Below are positions 1-11,700 of a stretch of 64,000 bases of DNA, piece by piece; the stretch's first letter is position 1, and every line of letters starts with the position of its first letter. The DNA is taken from assembly GCF_000004195.4 (NCBI RefSeq), contig NC_030683.2, forward strand, positions 2,997,133 through 3,061,132, given 5' to 3'. This stretch comes from Xenopus tropicalis. Lineage: Eukaryota; Chordata; Amphibia; Anura; Pipidae. The translations under genes were made by a program, and so were the position numbers. The notes under the pieces were generated by a model. It searched no databases and was not told the DNA's origin. It saw only the letters and a list, made by a program, of their open reading frames with translations.

Positions 1-439
1 TATAACACACACCACACACATATATATATACACACAGAGCACACACCCACACATTATAGTATATACAACACACCACATTGACACTAATAATACATGTATA
101 TATATACACACACACATGATATATAAACACATACACACACACACACATATATATACTACACACCACACACATATATATACAACACATCTCACACACCACA
201 CATATATATATACACACAACCACACACGACACACCACACACACAAGCCACACATATATATACAACATCACAACACTATAATAATACACCACACACACCAC
301 CATATATTATACAAGCACACAGCACACACTACATATAGTATTACACACACACACACATCAACATATTATATATAACACACACACATCACATTATATAATA
401 CACACACACGACACACCACATATATATATAACAGCACCA

Positions 440-478
<39 letters not shown>

Positions 479-638
479 TACACACACACCACACATATAT
501 ATATACACACACCCACCACAACTACATATATATATACACACATCACACCATATATCTATAAAACACACACACCAGTACCTAAGATATATATACCACACAC
601 ACACACACACATATATAATATACTACGACACACCACAC

Positions 639-669
<31 letters not shown>

Positions 670-775
670 TGGATCACATATAGTATTATACACACACACA
701 CGACACACACTATATATTATACACACACACACAACACACATATATATATATGAAACACACAGCAGATACTGCCTT
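1..775. repeat. Degenerate CA/TA microsatellite
   Basis: Almost only (CA)n and (TA)n tracts with frequent interruptions. The irregularity looks like unpolished long-read sequence rather than slow decay, but the two cannot be separated here. Confidence 0.9.
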
Positions 776-1215
776 CTCTCTCTCTTTCCCACACCCACAA
801 TTACTGCCCCTCTCCCACTGACCAACCATCAGATGAGCTTCCTCCAGCCTGTGGTGTGGGTAGGACAGAGCTGTCCTGCAGGCCCTGGGGATGGGAGGGC
901 CGATCCCTCTGTCAGAGGTGCATTACAGAAGAATAAACTATGCCCTTCTGCCTATCAGAGCATTGAGGGTTTGAAAATACCAGCTGCCGGTGATGAAATC
1001 ATGATAGGGAAGGAGGAAAATATTTTCCTTCCCAAGAGCCACTGAATGGCTTTAATACACACATACAGGAAATGCTGTTTGGGCAATTGGACTATCTACA
1101 TATATTCTAATCCTTTCCTTTTCAGCACCCCATCCCATTTTAGTGAACACTTAGCCCATTATCTCTCCAGTGTGTTCTCAACTACTGCCTACCACATCCA
1201 GCTGATTGCTTAGAT
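776..1215. other. Unassigned unique sequence
   Basis: No array, mobile element or gene is recognisable. A 70-codon open frame at 833-1045 lacks any family motif and is not called. Confidence 0.5.
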
Positions 1216-2160
1216 CAGTGCTGCCAACTTCTACGGTGCAGAGGGCGGAATTTCTCTCTAGCTTAGACATAGTGATGGGCCGCTATGGAAGCCAGTTTTG
1301 ACCACTACTCCCCTTTTTGAAACACACCCACTTCAAACCACACCTATTTTTATCACAATGGTGTAGCACAGCAAAATCCCAAATGCTTTGGTCCTTACTG
1401 TGGGATATTCAACCATCATCTCATTTGAAAGAATTATGTCATATTAGAGATATACTTAATTCATATGCCGTCCTCCTCCCCCTTGGATAGCAGACAGGAC
1501 CCCCAGTACATAATTCAACACCTTTGGGGCATTTAATGGCTATTTCCAACTGCTAACAACCCCCACAAACAAACCCCTGCCAGTTCATCTCCCACAAGCA
1601 GTCATAGGCAGGCAAGAGTTATAGCAACACAGGCAAGCACCTGCCTGTCCTATGCTGTCTGTGTGTGCCATACTCTGCCTGTTCCTAGCCTGACTGTGTG
1701 TGCAATAGCTCGTCTGCCCTACCCTGCCTTAGTGTGCCAATACCTCTGCCTGTCCTACCCCAGCCTGTGTGTGCAATATCCTGCCTGTCATTACCCTGTC
1801 TGTGTGTGCCATAACCCCCCCTGCCCTATGCTGGCTGTATTTGCCATAACTCTGCCTACAGTAACCTATGTCTGAGGTGTGAAGAAGTGACAATGGGGTG
1901 ATTGACAGCTGTAGCTGAGTGTGAACACTGCAGGGGGTGAACCAATGCCCAGGTTTAAAAGGTGTGAACGAGTAAAGTGGGATTAACATTTTAAACAATA
2001 CAGGGGGTACAGCCTGAATCTAGGTGAGATACCATGCAGGGGGGCAGTAATGCTCAGTATGATACCATTTAGTGCTTAACTCTAAAGGTAAGCCATCAAA
2101 GCAGCCAGACAGGTGGGCGGGCCCACAGAGGGGGGTCGGGCCGCCAGTTTGACAGCACTG
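1216..2160. mobile_element. hAT-like non-autonomous element, 945 bp
   Basis: The left end CAGTGCTGCCAACTT and right end AGTTTGACAGCACTG are inverted copies, and the CAG...CTG termini fit hAT elements. The flanks GCTTAGAT and CTCTAGAT agree only at their last five bases. Inside (1640-1870) are several diverged units with CTGCCTGTCCTA and TGTGTGTGCCATA. Confidence 0.6.
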
Positions 2161-2219
2161 CTCTAGATGTTGTAAACTATACTCCAGAATCCTGTATCAA
2201 CCCCAAACACTGCCAACTC

Positions 2220-3175
2220 CCCCTAACTGGCCCTTAGCGCATAAAATCAATGTTACAGGGATATAAAGAAACATTGGGGTTAACAGTCACCCGCATAGTT
2301 CCAGGGGTACCCAGGGCACAAATAAGCACTCACACCAAATCCCCCTAACTGGCCTTCAGCTGGGCCCCTTTATCCATAAAAAGGTTTACAGATATAAATA
2401 GAAGATATGGGGACAGTCACCCGCTATAGTTCACGGTACCAGGGCACAAATAAGCACTCACTAACAGATCCCCCCTAACTGGCCTCAGGCTGGCCCCTTA
2501 CCATAACAAGGTTACAGATATATAAAACTTGGGTAAACAGTCACCCCGCTTATAGTTCCAGGTACTCCAGCAGCACAAATAAGCACTCACCCCAGATTCC
2601 CCCCTAAACTGGCTTCAGCTGGCCCTTATCCATAACGAAGGTTACAGATATAAGAAACAGTTGGGGTACAGTCACCCCGATAGTTCCAGGGGTACCCAGG
2701 AAAATATAGCACTCACCCAAATCCCCCTAAGACTGGCCTTCCAGGCGGCCCCCTTAGCCCATAACAAGGTTACAGATATATAGAAGACATTGGGGTAACA
2801 GTCACCCCAACTATAGTCCCAAGGTACCAGGGGCACAAATACACTACACCAAAAAAAAATCCCCCCCCCCCTAACTGGCCTTCAGGCTGGCCCCTTGCCC
2901 AATAACAAAGGTTTAGCACGATATATAGAAAAACCATTGGGGTAACAGTCACCGCCGCTATAGGTCCAGGGGTAACCCAGGGCAAAACTAAGACTCACAC
3001 CCAAATCCCCCCCTAACTGCCTTCTCAGGCTGCCCCTTAGCCATACCAAGGTTACGATATATAGAACCATTGGGGTAACCAGTTCACCCCGCTATAGGTT
3101 CAGGGTACAGGGCAACAAATAAGCACTCACCCCCAATCCCCCGCTAAATGCCTTCCAGGCTGGGCCCCTTGCGTA
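2220..3175 (+). repeat. Degenerate ~130-bp satellite, about 7 copies
   Basis: The unit contains ATCCCCCTAACTGGCC, ATAACAAGGTTACAGATATA, GGGGTAACAGTCACCC and TTCCAGGGGTACCCAGGGCA. Copies differ by many single-base indels. The same unit occurs inverted at 58.1-59.4 kb. Confidence 0.9.
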
Positions 3176-3470
3176 GCTGATCTTTTCCTAATAGATGGGG
3201 TGAATGTCCAAAGCGTATGTGCCGGGCTAGTAGAAGACCCATGTATCCAGGTTTGGTATGGGACAAGACACTGCTATTCTGCTGTGAGTCACAAAACACT
3301 AACAGGCGACATCTTGAGCTACAAGTCATTTCTCACCCTTGAGCAGTGATAACGAGCAGCACTTGGCACCGGGGGGCATTACTAGCTGAACTACACAATG
3401 CAAAGTAAAAATTTAATTTGGCCTTTAATTTTACATAGGTTTTCCCTCCAACTATTTGGACTTTAAAGGG
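3176..3470. other. Unassigned spacer
   Basis: Short unique sequence between two arrays; nothing recognisable. Confidence 0.5.
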
Positions 3471-4925
3471 AACTCATTTAAACCATTAAATAAGACCCAA
3501 TAGGGGCTGTTCTGCCCCCAATAAGGGGTAATTATATCTTAGTTGGGATCAAGTACAGGTACTGTTTTATTATTACAGAGAAAAGGGAATCATTTAACCA
3601 TTAAATAAACCCAATAGGGCTGTTCTGCCCCAATAAGGGGTAATTATATCTTAGTTGGGATCAAGTACAGGTACTGTTTTATTATTACAGAGAAAAGGGA
3701 ATCATTTAACCATTAAATAAACCCAATAGGGCTGTTCTGCCCCCAATAAGGGGTAATTATATCTTAGTTGGGATCAAGTACAGGTACTGTTTTATTATTA
3801 CAGAGAAAAGGGAATCATTTAACCATGAAATAAACCCAATAGGGCTGTTCTGCCCCCAATAAGGGGTAATTATATCTTAGTTGGGATCAAGTACAGGTAC
3901 TGTTTTATTATTACAGAGAAAGGGAATCATTTAACCATTAAATAAACCCAATAGGGCTGTTCTGCCCCAATAAGGGGTAATTATATCTTAGTTGGGATCA
4001 AGTACAGGTACTGTTTTATTATTACAGAGAAAAGGGAATCATTTAACCATTAAATAAACCCAATAGGGCTGTTCTGCCCCAATAAGGGGTAATTATATCT
4101 TAGTTGGGATCAAGTACAGGTACTGTTTTATTATTACAGAGAAAAGGGAATCATTTAACCATTAAATAAACCCAATAGGGCTGTTCTGCCCCAATAAGGG
4201 GTAATTATATCTTAGTTGGGATCAAGTACAGGTACTGTTTTATTATTACAGAGAAAAGGGAATCATTTAACCATTAAATAAACCCAATAGGGCTGTTCTG
4301 CCCCAATAAGGGGTAATTATATCTTAGTTGGATCAAGTACAGGTACTGTTTTATTATTACAGAGAAAAGGGAATCATTTAACCATGAAATAAACCCAATA
4401 GGGCTGTTCTGCCCCAATAAGGGGTAATTATATCTTAGTTGGGATCAAGTACAGGTACTGTTTTATTATTATAGAGAAAAGGGAATCATTTAACCATTAA
4501 ATAAACCCAATAGGGCTGTTCTGCCCCCAATAAGGGGTAATTATATCTTAGTTGGGATCAAGTACAGGTACTGTTTTATTATTACAGAGAAAAGGGAATC
4601 ATTTAACCATAAATAAACCCAATAGGGCTGTTCTGCCCCCAATAAGGGGTAATTATATCTTAGTTGGGATCAAGTACAGGTACTGTTTTATTATTATAGA
4701 GAAAAGGGAATCATTTAACCATTAAATAAACCCAATAGGGCTGTTCTGCCCCCAATAAGGGGTAATTATATCTTAGTTGGATCAAGTACAGGTACTGTTT
4801 TATTATTACAGAGAAAAGGGAATCATTTAACCATTAAATAAACCCAATAGGGCTGTTCTGCCCCAATAAGGGGTAATTATATCTTAGTTGGGATCAAGTA
4901 CAGGTACTGTTTTATTATTACAGAG
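3471..4925 (+). repeat. 112-bp tandem array, about 13 copies
   Basis: The unit contains AACCATTAAATAAACCCAAT, AGGGCTGTTCTGCCCCCAAT, AAGGGGTAATTATATCTTAG and TTGGGATCAAGTACAGGTAC. After the last copy the sequence continues as an interspersed repeat (AATGGAGTCTATGGGAGACG, GGATAACGGGTTTCCGGATA, CCCATACCTGTAC) to 5048. The array is therefore an internal segment of that element multiplied in place. Confidence 0.95.
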
Positions 4926-5048
4926 AAAAAGAAAATTATTTTTAAAATTAGAATTATTTTCTTATAATGGAGTCTATGGGAGACGGCCTTTCCGTAATTC
5001 TGAACTTTCTGGATAACGGGTTTCCGGATAGGGGTTCCCATACCTGTA
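4926..5048 (+). mobile_element. End of the interspersed element that carries the 112-bp array
   Basis: AATGGAGTCTATGGGAGACG, CCTTTCCGTAATTCTGAACT and GGATAACGGGTTTCCGGATA form a segment I recognise as common in Xenopus genomes. The superfamily was not determined. Confidence 0.6.
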
Positions 5049-5089
5049 CAATTAGCAACTGAACTTTATCCATTATGCCTTCAATCTGC

Positions 5090-5386
5090 TTTTAGTCGCT
5101 AGGGCCTCTTACCTTAGCAACCAGCCAGTGCTTTGACTATCAGAATGGAAGACGCATATTATAAAAGCAATAAAACAAAAAATAAACTTGTAGCCATAGC
5201 CGATTTGTTGTAGGGAGGGTCGGAATGGGGGTCACTGGACCCCGAAACAACGGGAAGCTAGAGAGGGAGACAGAACAGGGAAACAGATCACCGACAAACT
5301 GGAAAAAATATAAAAAATAAAGACCAACTGAAAAGCTGCCTTGAAGAGGTTGTTCTATAACATATAAAGTCAGACTTTCCCTTTAA
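5090..5386. mobile_element. T2-like MITE fragment immediately upstream of the NRAP promoter
   Basis: TAAAGACCAACTGAAAAGCT, GTTCTATAACATATAAAG and TTTCCCTTTAA form the right end, with a GGGGGTCACTGGACCCCG core. It ends 170 bp before the TATA box, so the conserved proximal promoter is probably short. Confidence 0.55.
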
Positions 5387-5557
5387 ATCCTCGGTGACAG
5401 AAGTCGAGGATATCGCTGCCTGGGATTCCTCCGGGCATTTCAATGACTTCAGGGTCTTTTTTAGAAAGGGTTGTCATACGGGGCCCCCCTCCCGCTGCCC
5501 CCCATCTTGTCTCACTGCTCATGTATTCCCATAGGGACAGAAATAGCAGCAGGCGGC

Positions 5558-5564
5558 TATAAAA
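5558..5564 (+). promoter_or_regulatory. NRAP: TATA box of the NRAP promoter
   Basis: TATAAAA lies about 155 bp before the NRAP start codon, in a GC-flanked context. Transcription would be expected to start near 5585-5595, giving a 5' UTR of about 125 nt with no ATG in it. An E-box-type CACCTG lies at 5575-5580. I saw no convincing CArG box or MEF2 site within 250 bp upstream. The start site is inferred. Confidence 0.75.
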
Positions 5565-5589
5565 GCCCCACATGCACCTGACTCCGGCC

Positions 5590-5715
5590 AGAAGGTCAGT
5601 TACACGAGTCGCAGCCAGAGAGACCGAGGGGCTTTAGCAAGTGTGGGGGCTACGGAACTATCTGCCTGGATCTATAGCCGGAACCTTCTATCCCACTAGA
5701 TTGCGCGGCTTCGCC
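5590..5715 (+). other. NRAP: NRAP 5' UTR (inferred)
   Basis: This is the leader between the expected start of transcription below the TATA box and the ATG at 5716. It contains no upstream ATG, so scanning ribosomes should reach the NRAP start. An additional non-coding exon further upstream cannot be excluded. Confidence 0.55.
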
Positions 5716-5787
5716 ATGAATGTGGCCCCCTGCGCCCGCTGCGGATTTGGGGTTTACCCTGCCGAGAAGATCAGCTGTATAGACCAG
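5716..5787 (+). CDS. NRAP: NRAP exon 1, first half of LIM domain
   Basis: 24 codons from the start methionine ([20 protein letters not shown]...) to a CAG|GTCAGT donor. It gives the first LIM zinc pair, C6 and C9. Confidence 0.96.
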
Positions 5788-8700
5788 GTCAGTGGCACTT
5801 TATGTTGTTATAACTGTATTTAAAAATCTGAGCTGTCAATCATTTAGTGCCTGCCCCGCCTCTAGAGGCGGGGCAGGCACTATATGATTGACAGCTCAGA
5901 TTTTAAATTCCAATAACTTTCCATTCAGCACTTCCTAGATATCACCCAAATGGTAAAGTAAAGTTTATTTTGCTCTACTAACATGATAGAAAGGGATTTG
6001 GGATTATTATAGCAACTTTGCAATTGATTTTCATTATTTCTTTTTTTATAGTTCTGAATTATTTGCCTTTATCGTCTTACCTCTTTCCATCTTTCAAATG
6101 GGGGTCACTGACCCCGGCAACCAAATACTATTGCTCTGTGAGGCTCCAGTTTAATTGTTACTTTTACTTTTTATAATCTATTGTTCTATGCAGTCCCTCC
6201 CCTATTCATATTCCCATCTCTTGTTTAAACCACTGCCTGGTTGCTAAGGTAAATAAGACCCTGGCAACCAGTTAGCTGCTAAAATAAAAAATGGAAAGCT
6301 GCTGGACAGAAAGCTAAATAACTGAAAAACAATAAAAAATGAAGACCAATTGCAAATTGTCTCAGAATATAAATGTCTACATCATATTAAAAGCTAATTA
6401 AAAGGTGAACTGTCCCTTTAAACTACTTCAGTCCTACTTACTACTTAGTAATGTATCAAACCCAAGGGTGCACGTGCAGTAGCAGGCATCAGGCCAGGTC
6501 TATAGCTCCCCCCCCCCCCTGGCATTCCCAGTACCCAGAGGCACAAACAGCCCCCCCCAGCCCAATAAATAGTGACTGTCTGTGGCACCTTACAGCCCCC
6601 CCGGCATTCCCAGTACCCAGAGGCACAAACAGCCCCCCCCCCAGCCCAATAAATAGTGACTGACTGTGGCACCTTACAGCCCCCCTGGCATTCCCAGTAC
6701 CCAGAGGCACAAACAGCCCCCCAGCCCAATAAATAGTGACTGTCTGTGGCACCTTACAGCCCCCCCTGGCATTCCCAGTACCCAGAGGCACAAACAGTCC
6801 CCCCCCCCCCAATAAATAGTGACTGTCTGTGGCACCTTACAGCCCCCCCTGGCATTCCCAGTACCCAGAGGCACAAACAGCCCCCCAGCCCCAATAAATA
6901 GTGACTGTCTGTGGCACCTTACAGCCCCCCTGGCATTCCCAGTACCCAGAGGCACAAACAGCCCCCCCAGCCCAATAAATAGTGACTGTCTGTGGCACCT
7001 TACAGCCCCCCTGGCATTCCCAGTACCCAGAGGCACAAACAGTCCCCCCCCCCCCAATAAATAGTGACTGTCTGTGGCACCTTACAGCCCCCCCTGGCAT
7101 TCCCAGTACCCAGAGGCACAAACAGCCCCCCCCTCAGCCCAATAAATAGTGACTGTCTGTGGCACCTTACAGCCCCCCTGGCATTCCCAGTACCCAGAGG
7201 CACAAACAGCCCCCCCCCAGCCCAATAAATAGTGACTGTCTGTGGCACCTTACAGCCCCCCTGGCATTCCCAGTACCCAGAGGCACAAACAGCCCCCCCC
7301 CCAGCCCAATAAATAGTGACTGTCTGTGGCACCTTACAGCCCCCCCTGGCATTCCCAGTACCCAGAGGCACAAACAGCCCCCCCAGCCCAATAAATAGTG
7401 ACTGTCTGTGGCACCTTAACAGCCCCCCTGGCATTCCCAGTACCCAGAGGCACAAACAGCCCCCCCCCCAGCCCAATAAATAGTGACTGTCTGTGGCACC
7501 TTACAGCCCCCCTGGCATTCCCAGTACCCAGAGGCACAAACAGCCCCCCCAGCCCAATAAATAGTGACTGTCTGTGGCACCTTACAGCCCCCCTGGCATT
7601 CCCAGTACCCAGAGGCACAAACAGCCCCCCCCAGCCCAATAAATAGTGACTGTCTGTGGCACCTTACAGCCCCCCTGGCATTCCCAGTACCCAGAGGCAC
7701 AAACAGCCCCCCCAGCCCAATAAATAGTGACTGTCTGTGGCACCTTACAGCCCCCCTGGCATTCCCAGTACCCAGAGGCACAAACAGCCCCCCCCCCAGC
7801 CCAATAAATAGTGACTGTCTGTGGCACCTTACAGCCCCCCTGGCATTCCCAGTACCCAGAGGCACAAACAGCCCCCCCCCCAGCCCAATAAATAGTGACT
7901 GTCTGTGGCACCTTACAGCCCCCCTGGCATTCCCAGTACCCAGAGGCACAAACAGCCCCCCCCCAGCCCAATAAATAGTGACTGTCTGTGGCACCTTACA
8001 GCCCCCCCCACCCGGGGAATTATGATCCTTAGCTTACATGTCAGAATGATGCGGAAGATAGGGGGTGTAATTGTGCCCCCACAACCTGGCCCTCATGTAT
8101 ACAACAGCTAAATCATTTTAGCCCCCAAATCTTTATATGGCATTTTTCATAAAGATATAATGGAAGAGATGCAGGGTCGTCTTCCCCTATAGTTATGTTC
8201 CATCACAACAATACCCTTTCCAACCAATCATATCTTTGTTTTCATTTTCTGGTGTGCAGATGATTAACCAAAATGCTGATTGGCTGCTTCTGGTCATTTT
8301 TTAATTTTAGGTAATTCAGACCCACTATATATGTTTTATTTTATTCCTTAGAGGACTATAATAATAATAATTAGGGATAAGGGATCCTTACGTAATTTGG
8401 CTCTCCATACCTTAAGTCTGCTAAAAATCATTTAGCCATTAAATAAACCCAATAGGGCTGTTCTGCCCCCAATAAGGGGTAATTATATCTTAGTTGGGAT
8501 CAAGTACAGGTACTGTTTTATTATTACAGAGAAAAGGGAATCATTTAACCATTAAATAAACCCAATAGGGCTGTTCTGCCCCCAATAAGGGGTAATTATA
8601 TCTTAGTTGGGATCAAGTACAGGTACTGTTTTATTATTACAGAGAAAAGGGAATCATTTAACCATTAAATAAACCCAATAGGGCTGTTCTGCCCCCAATA

Positions 8701-11700
8701 AGGGGTAATTATATCTTAGTTGGGATCAAGTACAGGTACTGTTTTATTATTACAGAGAAAAGGGAATCATTTAACCATTAAATAAACCCAATAGGGCTGT
8801 TCTGCCCCCAATAAGGGGTAATTATATCTTAGTTGGGATCAAGTACAGGTACTGTTTTATTATTACAGAGAAAAGGGAATCATTTAACCATTAAATAAAC
8901 CCAATAGGGCTGTTCTGCCCCCAATAAGGGGTAATTATATCTTAGTTGGGATCAAGTACAGGTACTGTTTTATTATTACAGAGAAAAGGGAATCATTTAA
9001 CCATTAAATAAACCCCAATAGGGCTGTTCTGCCCCCAATAAGGGTAATTATATCTTAGTTGGGATCAAGTACAGGTACTGTTTTATTATTACAGAGAAAA
9101 GGGAATCATTTAACCATTAAATAAACCCAATAGGGCTGTTCTGCCCCCAATAAGGGGTAATTATATCTTAGTTGGGATCAAGTACAGGTACTGTTTTATT
9201 ATTACAGAGAAAAGGGAATCATTTAACCATTAAATATACTTTTTCCCTCCAATGCCGCACTCTGCACACTGTTACTTAATACAATTCCCTTTAGTGCTAT
9301 GTAATTGGCATGACTGGGGCTTATTTACAAAGTCAGTGCAGGTTTATTTCTAACTGTTCTTCTCCAATAAAGAATCATGTTGTATCCTTTCTGTACCTGA
9401 GCTAAAGGCGTCTCTGTCCCCCCCAGACATGGCACAAGGCTTGTTTCCACTGCGAGATCTGCAAAATGATCCTGACCGTAAATAACTTTGTCAGTTTCCA
9501 GAAAAAGCCCTTCTGCCAAGCGTAAGTACCCCCACCCCCCGCCGTGTTATCCCCTTACTTACACAACTCTCATAGGAGGGGCCCTGAGGAGTGACTATTG
9601 CCCCGGGGCAGCATTAGGCAGGGGCAAGAATCTGCATTAGAAATGTGAGATAAATAGTGTATAGTAAGGCAAGTAGCATATCAGGGGAAGGGGGTGTGAA
9701 TGTGGGATAGGGTGTATAGTAAGGCAAGTAGCGTATCAGGGGAAGGGGGTGTGAATGTGGGATAGGGTGTATAGTAAGGCAAGTAGCGTATCAGGGGAAG
9801 GGGGTGTGAATGTGGGATAGGGTGTATAGTAGGCAAGTAGCATATCAGGGGAAGGGGGTGTGAATGTGGGATAGGGTGTATAGTAAGGCAAGTAGCGTAT
9901 CAGGGGAAGGGGGAGTGAATGTGGATAGGGTGTATAGTAAGGCAAGTAGCGTATCAGGGGAAGGGGGTGTGAATGTGGGATAGGGTGTATAGTAAGGCAA
10001 GTAGCGTATCAGGGGAAGGGGGTGTGAATGTGGGATAGGGTGTATAGTAAGGCAAGTAGCGTATCAGGGGAAGGGGGAGTGAATGTGGGATAGGGTGTAT
10101 AGTAAGGCAAGTAGCGTATCAGGGGAAGGGGGTGTGAATGTGGGATAGGGTGTATAGTAAGGCAAGTAGCATATCAGGGGAAGGGGGTGTGAATGTGGGA
10201 TAGGGTGTATAGTAAGGCAAGTAGCGTATCAGGGGAAGGGGGAGTGAATGTGGGATAGGGTGTATAGTAAGGCAAGTAGCGTATCAGGGGAAGGGGGTGT
10301 GAATGTGGGATAGGGTGTATAGTAAGGCAAGTAGCGTATCAGGGGAAGGGGGTGTGAATGTGGGATAGGGTGTATAGTAAGGCAAGTAGCGTATCAGGGG
10401 AAGGGGGAGTGAATGTGGGATAGGGTGTATAGTAAGGCAAGTAGCGTATCAGGGGAAGGGGGTGTGAATGTGGGATAGGGTGTATAGTAAGGCAAGTAGC
10501 GTATCAGGGGAAGGGGGTGTGAATGTGGGATAGAGGAGAGATATAACTAAAATGAAACACAAGACTGATCCACCCCCTAAAAATCAGGCTTGTTCAGAGC
10601 TGACACTCTAACCTGCTACTTTGTTTAATTTGCACCGCAGCTGGTGAAACTGAGCAGGGGTGGGGCTTTTCTTTATGCGTGGGTGGGGCTTATACCTGAC
10701 AGGGGGTGGTGAAATATTCCGATAGCAGTGCCTCCCAGGAGAGAACATGGAATAGTGCCAGAAACCCAATGCTCCCATTATCCCTTTGAGGAGAAATTAG
10801 TGCCACAAACTAGGGATGCGCCGAGTCCAGGATTCGGCTTTTTTCGCAGGATTTGGGCAAATCCACTTGCGAACCTGGGCTCGTCCGGGTCAGAACTACC
10901 CGCCTGGTTCTCCCAATCTGGAAAACTGTGCAGGATTCTCTAAGATTGATGTGGCAATAGGCTAACCGCTGATTGCCATGTCATAGCCCCGCCCCATAAT
11001 GGCACAGCCCGCCCCCCACAATGTCAAGCCCCGCCTCCCTGCCTGGGGTTCCGGGCCAGGAGATGTAGAACCCTAGATTCCCTGCATCCCTACTACAAAC
11101 TAAATATTAAGTGATTATATGTGTATCATTTCTGCTATTTACCCTAGATACAGCTGGGATGCTGTCAGGGGAGGGCATGTCTGGGTCTCTCTTTCTGAAC
11201 TACAGCTCCCAGCATGCATCGTGAGCCCAGTTAAACAACATTTGCTTTCCAGGCACAACCCCAAGCTGAACACTTACACCAGCGTGTATGAAACCCCAGT
11301 GAATATCCATGTGAAGAAGCAGTCGGAGGCAGTGAGTGAGGTGAGTAACAGAGTAGTACTCAGAGGATCTATCTGCCCCAGCCAAGGGCAAATCCCATCA
11401 GGGATCAGCTGATAATGCTGGAGGTGGAGCAATGACATTTAGGGGGTGGGCTGTTGCTATCAGTGGGCGGGACTATGATACCTCAGGCATATATAGGCCT
11501 TCCTGTATGTTTATGTTTTTTCCCTATTAATAACATTGGCATCAAGCAACATATTTATTGGCCTTTGAGACAAAGGCTGTGATTGGTCCAAGTTTTAGAT
11601 TTCTGAAACCCAGAAGGCAGTTTTGAACCTGACAGGCCATATAATACCCCGATGGTCCGGTTGTCTCCCAACTGCAGCGCCGCCATCTTCTTTTCCTTTC

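Noticed and set aside
6445..8111. Many overlapping frames of proline/glycine-rich repeats
   Set aside because: They are shadows of the 82-bp minisatellite, shifting with C-run length.
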